The translations under genes and the position numbers were made by a program. A DNA stretch of 64,000 nucleotides from Sarcocystis neurona (Eukaryota > Apicomplexa > Conoidasida > Eucoccidiorida > Sarcocystidae), in the NCBI GenBank assembly GCA_000727475.1, contig KL647296.1, positions 551,739 to 615,738 on the forward strand, in the 5' to 3' direction. Shown here piece by piece: positions 1-10,205 of the stretch; the stretch's first letter is position 1, and every line of letters begins with the position of its first letter. Under the pieces are notes generated by a model that was not told the DNA's origin, searched no databases, and saw only the letters and a program-made list of their open reading frames with translations.

Positions 1-300
1 GGAGACAGAGAGGCAGAGACACAGACGGAAAGAGAGAGAGACAGACAAGGAAAGAGGGGGACAGAGAAGGAAAGAGAGGGAGACAGAGAAGGAAAGAGAG
101 GGAGACGGAGACGCGAGGAGAGGGAGACAGAGACGGAGAGGGAGAGAGAGGGAGACAGAGAGACAGAGAGACGGAAGGGCAGAGAGACAGAGAAGGAGAG
201 ACAGAGACAGAGAGACGGAAGGAGAGACAGAGACGGAGACGGAAAGAGGGGGAGACGGAGAAGGAAGGAAGGGGAGAGAGAGACGGAAAGAGAGGAGAAC
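1..300. repeat. Purine-rich GAGACAGAGA minisatellite
   Basis: The + strand is almost entirely G and A with scattered C. It is built from irregular copies of GAGACAGAGA and GGAAAGAGAG. Unit spacing varies, so it is a degenerate satellite rather than a clean tandem array. It runs off the left edge of the window. Confidence 0.8.
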
Positions 301-685
301 TGAGGAAATAAATGAGTTCTTCCTCTTTCTCTTCTTCCTCCCTTCCCTCCGCAGATGGACTTCCCAGAGGCAGCCAGAACGGGACGCAAGAAGTGGCGAA
401 GAATAGAGGAGCAGGAGGAGGACTACAGAAGAAGTGCAACAGCACCGCGTCGCAGCACAGAAAGAGAGAAGATGTGCATTTGTACATGCGGAAGAGAGAG
501 AGGAAGGCAGAAGAGGAAATCGAGAGCAGGGGAAAACACAACACCCACCTGTGTTTACTCGTGAGAATGTACGCTTGAACTTTATCCTTCTCCGTCTTCT
601 TCTCCTGCGTCCCAACAAAACAGACACAGAAAGCGTCAAAATCAAAGATAAAACTCCCCAACAACTTGTCACGTACTGTCAACTC
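301..685. other. Non-repetitive stretch, no gene recognised
   Basis: Short overlapping open frames rich in Arg, Lys and Glu reflect the purine-rich composition. None shows a recognisable domain, and no convincing splice sites or RNA gene are visible. Confidence 0.4.
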
Positions 686-1175
686 GACGATCATATATAT
701 ATATATATACATATGTACATATATGTATATATATGTACGTATATTTCTAAGCGGAATTATATATATATCATATATTCTCTGTGTAATTATATATATATAT
801 ATTATGTATGTATTATATATATAAATATGTATGTACGATTCTATATATACATAGAAATATGTATGTATGGCTATATATTATGCAGTTATGATTACGCCTA
901 TATATAAAAAATATGTATTTCTGAAGGTCTATTATGTATGCATGCGTATATATACACATATTTAATATATGCGTATGATTATATCATATATCTCTATACA
1001 CGTGTGGTTTTTCTATATACATACATGTATATATATATAATGTGAATGTGTGTAATTACATTATGTACGTATGATTATATACACATAGGAAATGTATGTA
1101 TCATTATATAGGTAGATAGATAGATAGATATAGATAGATAGAAGGATAGATAGATAGATATACTCAGTCGTACAT
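686..1175. repeat. TA/GTAT microsatellite cluster ending in a TAGA run
   Basis: Runs of TATATA alternate with GTATGTAT and ACATATAT blocks. A GATA/TAGA tetranucleotide run lies at about 1110-1160. Apparent proteins here are Tyr-Ile repeats produced by the TA repeat and are not genes. Confidence 0.8.
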
Positions 1176-1239
1176 ACCTGAACGCCAGTCGAAAGCGCAA
1201 AGGCACGTAGGAACCCATATGATTCCAAGAGCAACCTTT

Positions 1240-1740
1240 TTACACGCGCGGCAGCAGCAGCAGTCACGGGAGCAGGAGTAGCAGCAACAGCAGCAGCAGC
1301 AGGGATAACAACAGCAGGAGGAGCAGCAGTAGCCGCAAGAAATGCAGCGACATGAAGAGAAGCAACAGCAGCAGGAGCAGAAGGATCCCGCGGCTGACCC
1401 GGAAGTTACGCCAGCCGCAGGAGCAGCAGCAGCAGCAACAGCAGCAAGCACGGCAGAAACAGCCTCAGGAACAGGCAGCCATGACCAGCACAAAGCAGCA
1501 GCGCCACCGTCTGAAAGACGAGGACGAAAAGGAGGGGCACGCTCTCCTTACCCTAGGATCTGTTGCATACGCATTAAGCGCATATGCCTGCATGGCCTCT
1601 ACCCTGGACAAGCAGCACAGCAGCAGCAGCAGCGTAGCGCAACAGTGGGACATCAGCACCAGCATAGCAGCAGCAGCACAGCTGGAGCAGCCCAGCAGCA
1701 GCAGCACCAGCAGCAGCAGCAGCACAGCAACAACGGCTGA
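1240..1740 (+). repeat. CAG/AGC trinucleotide island, possible coding fragment
   Basis: Dense CAG/AGC/GCA triplets lie on the + strand and are open in more than one frame, giving poly-Gln, poly-Ala or Ser-rich peptides. In the two identifiable genes of this window the coding strand carries CAG rather than CTG, so a plus-strand exon is the likelier reading. No conserved protein segment is present to anchor a gene model. Confidence 0.55.
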
Positions 1741-2837
1741 GGCACTGTCCGTACAAGAACTCAATCAGCAGCAGAAGCAGGCAAAGAGAGGGAGACTGAT
1801 GAAGCGGGGAAGTAAAGCAAGAGAAGGCTCGTCTTCTGTTCATTGCTTCGTTCTCTTTTTGTCCTGGCGTCGTAGAGGGAGCTAGCGCATGCACACGCAC
1901 ATGAACGTACGCACCGTAGCTTTGCAGCGGCACCAGCAACAGCAGCACCTCCATACACCGCCGAGTAGCACTTTCTCTCCCAGACGCCCACATCTTTCTT
2001 CGTCTTTTCTCTTCCTCCTTCTGTACCCCCCTCCGTCGCTACCCCTACATGTATATATATATATATTGGCTTTACAGAAGACGTACGGCCGTTGATTTAT
2101 ACGGACTGTAACTTCTGTCATCAGAGAAGGCTGCTATATATGCATATATATACGTATATGGGAGAATTGTCCATGCGGAAACCGTGACGCGTGTAAAACA
2201 AGAGAGAAAACATCAGTACCGAAGGAAGGCTACGCACGCACAGGATCAAACCACATATACATATATATATATATACATACACATATATGTGTGTATATAC
2301 ACACTTGATAAGAGAAAGTGTCAGCTCTATGTGTGTGACTGTGTGTCTCCATGTATATATATATATACATGTATGTATATAAATATATATATATACACGT
2401 ATAAGACGTGACGCATATATGCGAACTGCAGAGAGCGGATTTGAAACGAGTTGCCGGTGGGGGAGGAGAGACGGAAGAACGGATCGTCCTTCCTGAAGTT
2501 GCCGCATGCAACTGGGATGACAGAGAACTGTATACTTATAGAAGATGCTCGTATGTCTGTGAATAGAGTCACGTTCACGACAAGAAGAAGGAGGATATGC
2601 TAGTATAATAGTATAATAGAGAAAACATCTACATAAAGTGGATATTCGTATGTCTGAGCGTACTGTCATTTCCATACAAAGAAGAAGATCATCTTCCGCT
2701 TCAACAGCAGTACTGAGGCATGCGCGTCGTCCTTTGTCTCTTCATCTACGTGCGCGCATGCACCACCTCACTGTCTCACTTGTGCATACAACCTCATGTC
2801 TATACACTACATAGCTGCCTCTGCGGCGTGCTTTTTC
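1741..2837. other. Spacer with TA microsatellites, no gene recognised
   Basis: TA/CATA runs lie at about 2049-2075, 2255-2310 and 2350-2402. The remaining sequence has mixed composition with no recognisable product. Confidence 0.5.
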
Positions 2838-3275
2838 AGGCAGCGACCCCGGCAGTTGCAGGCAGCGCCGTCGCCGCAGCACACCTCGCAGCAGCTGCTT
2901 GCAGAGCACACTGCAGCAGCGGAAGTCAGAGCACAGCAGGGGCCCGCGGCAGCCCCACAGCAGCAGCGGCAGCGGAGGGGCTGCCGGCGGCGATAGTGAG
3001 AGGAGCAGCGCAGCAGCTTAGCGTCGAAAACTGTCAACCACCCGGAGGGGCGCCGACGCATCAGCAGCAGCAGCAGCACCGACGGAGGACATGGGGTCGC
3101 AGCAGCACACCGCTGTAGAGCAGCAGCAGGCGGGGGAGGCGCGGACGGCAGCAGATCTCGGTCAGCGGAGGAGCGGCAACAGCAGCAACGCACCCAGCAG
3201 CACGCGTCTGACAACAGCAACGGTCTTCTTGTGGCAGTTTCTCTTTGTTCGCACGAAGAAGCAGCAGCAGTAGCA
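2838..3275 (+). repeat. CAG island, possible Ala/Gln-rich exon on + strand
   Basis: CAG/GCAGC triplets lie on the + strand. One frame opens just after a splice-acceptor-like tract (ctttttcag at about 2830-2839) and gives an Ala-rich then Gln-rich peptide ending at 3118. It may belong to the same hypothetical plus-strand gene as the 1240-1740 island. The product is not recognisable. Confidence 0.45.
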
Positions 3276-4511
3276 GGTTGAGCAACAGCCGTGCAGCAGC
3301 GGGAGCGTTCGTACCCCCACGTTTTTTTGCCGGATGAAGATGAAAGAGAGGAGAGAGAAGAGCGAGGCGTTCTTAACTAACGTGCGAAAGCCGCAGAAGG
3401 AAGGAGGGAACGCGTCGCTGGCAGAAGGACGAGGATCGAAGACGCCAATATCAAGAAATTCTCCTTGCTGTCGCACGTACGTGCCAAGTACTCTTTCCCT
3501 TGCGAGGATCATATACGTGGCAGCAGATGCAGTGGCAAGCCCTGGCGCTCCCGCGACTTTGTTTTCTGCCTGTCCTCTTCCGTTTCTTGAGGACTGCTGC
3601 TGCTGCTCGCCTTCACCTCCCGAGATTGCCGCAGCAGCAGCAGGACACGTTTCTTCAAGAATAGCAGCATAGTCGCCGAAAAGGTCTTCCAGCCGTCGAC
3701 CGCTGGAGCGCCGGAGCAGCACCAGCAGCTGAAACTGTGGGGTGTGCTGCAGCGCGAACGCGATGTCGACGTCTCGTTTTTGCTGCGATGCGCCTTGAAT
3801 GATCTCCTGCAGCATTCGTACAGTCATGTGTTCGCTATATTCTAACCGCATGCACCACACAATCGCTGCCCACGCCGCCTGCTCCGGCGTTAAGTCCACC
3901 GCAGCACTTCCCGGATCCGTGATGCGCCAGAGGAGAGCAGCCGCTTTGTTGCTGCTGCCGACTGCGCCGCCTCCGTCTCCCTGCTGTTCTCTGCCGACCC
4001 ACCCTCCCACCCCACCGTTCGCCTCCGCTGCTCCTGCTGCTGCGTCGTGGCCGCCACCGCCCCCGCGGGGTCTTCCACGCCCAGCACCAGAGAAGGAAGA
4101 AGAGGCGGAAGAAGAAGAAGTTCCGCTCGTAAACGTCTTCACGCGTCTCCCACCAAACACTTCTCCTGCGACGGTCCACACATTCTCCTTGCCTCCTTCG
4201 CCTGCTCCTCCGCCTCCTGCTGCTGCTCGCGCCGCTGCTGCTGCTGTCCCCGGGGCTCCCCCGCCGCCGTGCATCCCCCCGCCATACGCAGACTTCCGGG
4301 ACGCTGGCGCGCAGCAGGTTCGCATGTTTGAGACGAGACTGGAGAAGAATCCTGTCTCCGTGTCCGGCTCCCCGCGTCGGGCGCGGTCGCGCCGCTGGTG
4401 AATATCGCGAATCACAAACGAGTCTACGGTCCCTTCCTCCGAGACCCGCCGCTGGTCGTACAGCGCGTGGAGCACCGGGTGGCCTCTGTCTTCGCCGCTT
4501 GAGACCGACAT
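3162..4511 (-). CDS. Uncharacterised protein, Gly/Ala-rich with a conserved-looking helical block
   Basis: An open frame of 449 codons reads leftward from ATG at 4511; the context AAG ATG TCG has a purine at -3. The N-terminal ~60 residues are polar and charged (starts MSVSSGEDRGHP). A Gly/Ala/Ser-rich linker follows. About residues 180-285 (roughly 3970-3660) form a normal-complexity block with Leu-, Trp- and Arg-containing helices, including the motifs DLTPEQAAW and ALQHTPQFQ. Downstream of about 3490 the reading becomes intron-like: candidate donors GTACTT and GTACGT sit at 3480-3490, and the tail turns into Cys/Leu-rich sequence opposite a CAG island. The true first coding exon therefore probably ends near 3485. 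I do not recognise the family. The contrast between the ordered block and its low-complexity surroundings suggests a real gene. Confidence 0.5.
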   Translation of the reverse strand: MSVSSGEDRGHPVLHALYDQRRVSEEGTVDSFVIRDIHQRRDRARRGEPDTETGFFSSLVSNMRTCCAPASRKSAYGGGMHGGGGAPGTAAAAARAAAGGGGAGEGGKENVWTVAGEVFGGRRVKTFTSGTSSSSASSSFSGAGRGRPRGGGGGHDAAAGAAEANGGVGGWVGREQQGDGGGAVGSSNKAAALLWRITDPGSAAVDLTPEQAAWAAIVWCMRLEYSEHMTVRMLQEIIQGASQQKRDVDIAFALQHTPQFQLLVLLRRSSGRRLEDLFGDYAAILEETCPAAAAAISGGEGEQQQQSSRNGRGQAENKVAGAPGLATASAATYMILARERVLGTYVRQQGEFLDIGVFDPRPSASDAFPPSFCGFRTLVKNASLFSLLSFIFIRQKNVGVRTLPLLHGCCSTCYCCCFFVRTKRNCHKKTVAVVRRVLLGALLLLPLLR

Positions 4512-5080
4512 CTTGCTGCTTTCTTCGGGCGGGAAGAAAAGGGGGAAGAAGAGAAGCAACAAGACCGACGGGGAATACCGAGAAAAAGAAAGGGAGAGCA
4601 GCAGCAAGTGGACACACGCAGAAAAAGAGGCCCCGCAGCCCACAGATGGGAGAGGCTGGGGAACGGGGAGGATTTCCCACCGAGGAGAAGGTGCAGAGAA
4701 CGACTGTGAACAAACGTTCAGCAGCGACAGACACAAAAAGAGATAGAGAAAACAGGAAGGAGAAGCAGAAGGAGGAAACTCCATAAAACGGCAGCAAAGA
4801 AGAAAGTGGAAATTCTGCAAGCCGACGCCTGGAGAGATAATACGGAGAAAGGCACGCGAGTGTGCTGCAGCGGCGAGGCCTAGACCCCGTCCTCACGAGC
4901 AGCAGCTGCAGCAGCCCAGACGCCCCGCAGCCCAGTGGCCAGCAGGCGCACGGCTTGAAGAAATTTCCCCGCCTTCCCAGAGAAAAGCGTCAGCAACACA
5001 AAGACTCCCACGAATGGAGAGACCGGAAGCACGTCCACCCGAGACTGCCTATTTCTTCTTGAGATCTATTGCTCGGCTGC
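4512..5080. other. Upstream region of the 4.5-kb minus-strand gene
   Basis: The + strand is purine-rich at 4520-4800. A short CAG-rich patch lies at about 4862-4950. It is the expected position for the promoter and 5' leader of the minus-strand gene, but no specific element is identifiable. Confidence 0.35.
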
Positions 5081-5900
5081 AAATATACAGGTGTCCACAC
5101 AAAAGACACACGCACTCATACATATACATACATATATACATTAAAATACGCTCGCGGGAAGATATAACATTGTCTATCATACGTCTATATATACATATAT
5201 AGAGAGAGAGACAGAGAGAGAGGGCGAAGTACACGTATATTTATCACCGGAGCAGAACATATCTACCCACCAATTTGAAAGCAGCGCACAGACGTAAATA
5301 TCTTCTTCTTCATCTTCCTTTTCTTCTTTTTCTTCTTCGTCTTTGCCCTTCTATCCTTCTTCTTCTTCGTCTCGGAGAAAAAGGGTCGGGCTGCACTTGT
5401 GGACCGGCACAGGGAGTTTGCTCGGTTACCAACGGTATTCACCCACATATAAAATAAAAAGTAGATATATAAAACTTTACCTAAGTATATACCTGTTCTC
5501 ATATATATATATATATGTATCCAACACTTTACACACATATACGCTTATTCTCACATATATATATATATATATCCAGAACCTAAATATACGCTTGTCCTCA
5601 TATATGTATATATATATATATATATGGGGACGTGGGAACGTGTATGGGGACAGAGGCTAGATAAGTAAAATGAAGATCCTTTCTTCGCGATACATATATG
5701 CTCCCCTACCTACTGCGCATACAACGTTACAAACTGCATGTGCACACTCATATATATATATATATATTGACCAGTATTTACAGAGAATTGAGGGAACAGT
5801 CCAGGTGTACGCTTGTGTGTTTACGTAGTCGTACAGAGAGCTGATGGGATCATATATATATATATAAATATGTATAAATCTATGTATATTTCTTTGTTTA
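5081..5900. repeat. TA/CATA microsatellites with a short polypyrimidine tract
   Basis: TATATA/ACATATA runs recur at 5110-5210, 5500-5625 and 5745-5890. Between them, at about 5300-5370, is a CTTCTT-rich pyrimidine tract. No gene is recognisable. Confidence 0.7.
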
Positions 5901-6009
5901 CTTAGATGTAGGCAGAGACGCTGAAGAGATTTCTCTCGAGAGGGGGAGATCGACGTGGGGCTACTGCGGCTGCGCCTGAGGCCGGATGAAGAGTCCCGAG
6001 GGCACGTGA

Positions 6010-6345
6010 GAAAAGGCCTTGCATGCGGCAGTAGCTGAAGTAGCAGCAGCAATGGGCCAGGATCAGCAGCAGCAGCAGCTGGGCGAGGCCAGCAGCAGGA
6101 GGTGGGCGAGGACAGCAGTAGCAGGTGGGCGAGGACTGCAGCAGGAGGTGCGAGAGGCCGGCAGCAACAGCAGCAGCAGCACCAGATGGCGGGGCGACGG
6201 AAGCAGCAGCGGCAGCAACACCCCGTGGTGACGAGCTGCAGCAGCAAAACAGAGAAGCCGCAGCAAGGCAGCAGCAACGCAGCCGTTTCGGCTGCCGCAA
6301 GAGGAGACTTCCCTCCTCCAGGGCAGGCCGCGGCAAGCAGCAGCA
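6010..6345 (+). repeat. CAG/GCAGC island with a GGTGGGCGAGGACAGCAG-type repeat
   Basis: CAG-rich on the + strand, with imperfect repeats around AGCAGGTGGGCGAGGAC at about 6080-6160. Several frames are open over ~200 bases. It could be a coding fragment on the + strand, with no identifiable product. Confidence 0.5.
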
Positions 6346-7069
6346 CCTGTGAAACCTCCTCAAGACAAAGCAGCCCACATAAAGCGCGATGAAAGAGAAC
6401 GTGGAAAAGGACATAAAGAGAGACCTCCTACGCGTGGGAGTCGGAAGAAGTAGACCACCACCTGGCTATCCCGAGGCAGCGGCGCAAAAGAAAGGAAACT
6501 GGTGACCGGAAGAGAAGGAAGAAGCAGAAGAGGAAAAGGAAGAGGACGAATGCCTGCAACAGCAATGCAGACAGGGAGACACGCAACGCAGAAAAAGAGG
6601 AAGAAGAAGAATTGACAAGGAGAAGAGAGGAAGTCAATGGGAGCCGCCTTTTGCCGGCGCAGGAGAAGAGATATATCAGAAAGGCGTCGAGGAAACGAGA
6701 GGAGACGGAAGAGAAAAAGAGGAAGAGTAGGGGACGAGGAAGTAGCTCACAGAAGCAGCAGCAGCGGAAACTGTCCAGGGCGCACGCCGCGTCAGGAGAA
6801 CTTCGAAACTGCTGCGGCGCCGCTGTGCTTCTTTCCAAGGAACCGCGGCGCTGGTGCGGCTTCTCTTGCTCTAGCTGCTTTCTCCCTGCGCGCCGACGAG
6901 CTCTCTGCTGCTGCTGCTGCACAAACGCAGCAATCCCCGCCACTGCTGCTGCTGTCCCACCGCCCCCAGCGGTCCTTCCCTGTTGCACTTCTGCCTCCTT
7001 TACGCATAGATTCGCCGCGCTGTTCTCGCTGCTGCTGCGGCTGCCGCTCCCGTCTGCGTCATCTGCTGT

Positions 7070-7163
7070 TGCGTTCTCACCTGCTGCTGCTGCGTCCTCA
7101 CCTGATGCTGCTGCCGTGTCCTCGCCTGCTGCTGCCGTGTCCTCACCTGCTGCTGCTGCGTAT
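7070..7163 (-). repeat. Tandem ~21-bp repeat
   Basis: About four to five copies of a unit containing TCCTCACCTGCTGCTGC follow one another. On the minus strand they read as repeats of G-E-D-T-A-A-A or R-T-Q-Q-Q-V according to frame. Spacings of 21 and 24 bases keep the frame. Confidence 0.65.
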
Positions 7164-8956
7164 CTGCCTCGTGCGCGGCTGTGACAAGACACCTCTCCGT
7201 GCCTGTGCGCGTCTTCACGCTGCAGCAGCTGCTGCAACTGCTGCTGCTCTTCTCTGCTGCGTGTGTTGCTGCACATGCTGCTGTGTGACTCGCGCAGCGT
7301 CCTCACACATCTGCTGCTCCTCGGCTCAGCCCCCTCCTTTGTTGTTGCTGCTTCTTCTTCACGCTGCGTCCACGCGCCATTCCCGCTGCTGCCTCTTCAT
7401 CTTTCTCCAGCTGCTGCCGCACACAAGCTGCTGCTTTCCTCCTGCTGCTGCTGCCTCACTGCTTTCCTGCTGCCCGTACGTTCCTTTCGATCTCTCTCAC
7501 TGCTTCGTCTTCTCCTGGTGTTCGTGGGGTCACCCCCCTGCTCCTTGACTTCTTCTTTTCTGCAGCTCTGCTCCCGCTCCTCTGCTGCTGCCGATGCTCC
7601 TGCCGCTGCTGCTGCCGCTCCTGCTGTCGCTGCTACTCTGCTTCCACGCTCCTGCTGCTGCTGCCAAGATTAGCCCCCTGTCGTACTGCTGTTCGAATGC
7701 TGGTATTGCTGCAGGGCGACGCAGTCACCACTGCCTCCACAGCAAAATCGTCGACGAAAGTATTCCCCCCCACGGCTGGTAAGACTTGATTTGCCTGCGC
7801 GGCAAGCGGCATGCTGTTGCTGCGTTCGCCCTGTCGCCGGTGCTGCTGCTGTGCTGCAGCTGCACCGCTCACGCTGCTGCTCTTCTTCCGACGCTCATAC
7901 ACGCCTTCTGACGCCGCAAAGTCGCTGCCCTTGGGGTCGCTGCCGCCGCTGTCTTGCTGGTGCTTCTGCCGTCTTGCCTGTGCTGCTGCTGTTTACTTCT
8001 GCTGCTGCTGCTGTTTAACTGTTGCTGTGTTCCTGCTGCTGTTTTGCTGCTGCTGCTGCTGATGTTTTGCTGCTGCTCTCGTGTTGTCGCTGCAGGGACT
8101 GTCGTCGGTCCTCTATGACGCTGTTATTGGTACACACTGCTCCTGCCACGCTCCTGCATATGGTCGCACCGCCGCGAGAAAGATACACAGACTTGCTATC
8201 CACTCAGACTTGCCCACATGACGTCTTTTCTATTTCTGCTGTTGCTGCTGAAGGATAGGTCTGCTGCAGCCGTACGCAAGCGTTGCTGTTCTGTTTCTGT
8301 GCGAGGCAGGTCCAGCTGCTGACTGCGATGCAGACTCCCGCCGTCTCGACGGAGGTGCCCGCCGGTTGCTTTCGTTGACGCTGTTGCGTCCTGCTGCTGC
8401 TTCCTGCTTCCCCACCTGCTGCTGCTGCTATTATTTGCTGGTGCCCCCGGTGGTGCCGCTGCTTGCTGCTGCTTCTCCACGTGGTGACGCTGCTGCTTTT
8501 ATGCGCTGCTGCTCCCGACGGTGCTCCTGCTCCGCCAGGTGCTGTTACTGAGATCTGCTGCTGCTGCGGCTGCCCGCTGCTTCTCGAGACGCTAGTCTTG
8601 CCCTTGGCCGCTGCTCCTGACGACGTTGCTCGTCCACCTGCTGCAGCTGTTACGTGCTGTGGCTCCCGCTGCTGCTGTTTCTGCTTCTTCGCGCAGAGGC
8701 GGTCAGCAGCACGCCTCTCCACCTAATCCACAGGAGATGTGCTGCTGATGTATATAGTCCGGAGACAAGTACCTTCCCTTTTGCTGCTATCGTCTGATGC
8801 AGTTGCTGATTCTTTTCCTACCCAGCACTCCCTTCCACAAGTTTTCTCTCCTCTGTGTTGCTGCCCGGAAGAACTCCTGCCGGGCACGCGCGCGCAGCTC
8901 TCCGGCTGCTGCTCTCTTTTCTTGGTCCGCTCCTGCTCGAGGCCCCTTGTCAATGC

Positions 8957-9130
8957 TCCTGCCACCCCTGCGTTTCTGCTGCTGCCTCCCCTGCGTTTCT
9001 GCTGCTGCCTCCCCTGCGTTTCTGCTGCTGCCCCCCTGCGTTTCTGCTGCTGCCACCGCTCCGTTTCTGCCGCTTGCACCGCTCGGTTTTTGCTGCTGCC
9101 ACCGCTGAGTTTCTGTTGCTGCCGCTGGCG
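8957..9130 (-). repeat. Tandem ~24-bp repeat (GCGTTTCTGCTGCTGCC type)
   Basis: About seven imperfect copies of a unit centred on TGCGTTTCTGCTGCTGCC occur. On the minus strand they read as repeats of A-E-T-Q-G-R-Q-Q-Q-K-R or similar. The clean CCCCTGCGTTTCTGC core suggests recent expansion of part of the larger island. Confidence 0.65.
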
Positions 9131-9484
9131 TTGCTGCGTCGCTACTCTCGGTGCTGCTGCCGCTCCTTGCGTCCCGTTGCTGCTGCTGTTGCTGTTCCCT
9201 GCTGGCGCCTCCGCAAGCGTAACTGCTGCTTCTCCTCTGTCCCCCCAATTCTGCTGCAGACGCTGTTATCACACTTTCCTGCTGCATCCGTCCAGAGTTT
9301 CTATGCTCAGTTGGAAGCTGCTGCTGCCGCACGAACGCTGCTGCTGCGTCGCTCCTGCGGCTGCGCGGCTGTTGTTACTAGGAACGTGTTGCTGCTGCTG
9401 GTGGTGTTGTCCCCAAGCGACAGAAGCGGGTCTCCTGAATTCTGCTGCAGCACTTATTCTTTCTTTGCAGGTTCCTGTCCTCAA

Positions 9485-10205
9485 AAACGAGGTCTACATA
9501 TATACACACTTACGCCAAGCGAAGCCTATAGAGAAAGAAATGCATGTATATATATATATATATGTACACAGATACGAACAAATGTGATACCGCAGCGGCT
9601 ACGTAACCTGCTTCATACACATGCGCATGCGTGTATATATATATATATGTATGTTTGTGTGCATACACACCCACTCATATATATATATATATGTACAGAA
9701 GGGAGAAGTGAGAAACATACAGAGAATCCTCAGTATATGCGTCTTCTGACGTATACAGGCGTTATTTATACACGTATCTTGACCGGGAGACAGAGACAAA
9801 GACAGCCAGAGAGAGAGCCATGTGTTATCAACAGAGAAACGCGTTCTATACAACATTGCACATATATGCCCACATACATACATACGCACACAAACACACA
9901 TATACATATACATAGACATGCACATATATATATACATATAAATAGACATACATGTACACATACGTACATACACTTCGGTCCACACATACATATACACATG
10001 CATGCATTCACAGATGCGTCCATACAAATACACACACATACACACAAACTCACATACCTACATACATGCACTACACGTACATACATATATCCTTACATAC
10101 ATAGATACAAATATACACACATACATAGGTACATACGTAGAACTATAGATGCCCACATCCACAGCTATATATACACACCTGTGTGTGCATACCACGTACG
10201 GAGGA
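9485..10205. repeat. TA and CACATACATA microsatellite block
   Basis: ATATATATAT runs lie at about 9545-9565, 9633-9650 and 9676-9695. A long ACATACATA/CACACA purine-pyrimidine alternating stretch follows at 9850-10180. Apparent Tyr/His/Ile/Cys-rich peptides are repeat artefacts. Confidence 0.75.

Larger units (their letters stand above)
6428..9480 (-). repeat. CTG-rich 3-kb island, probable amino-acid-repeat gene on the minus strand
   Basis: On the + strand this is CTG/GCTGCT-dense; the minus strand therefore reads CAG. Minus-strand open segments lie at 6428-7306, 7633-7902, 8204-8722, 8787-9332 and 9269-9484 and give Gln/Ala/Ser-rich peptides. The frames differ between segments, so introns or assembly errors would be needed to join them. 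No conserved domain is visible. The right boundary is sharp where TA microsatellite begins at about 9490. I infer a minus-strand coding region from the CAG-on-coding-strand rule seen in the two recognised genes, but the gene structure cannot be drawn. Confidence 0.45.

Noticed and set aside
9485..10205. Tyr/Ile/His/Cys-rich peptides in microsatellite blocks here and near 16, 19.5, 48, 53-58 kb
   Set aside because: They are direct translations of TA, CATA and GTAT repeats, which stay open by chance in several frames.
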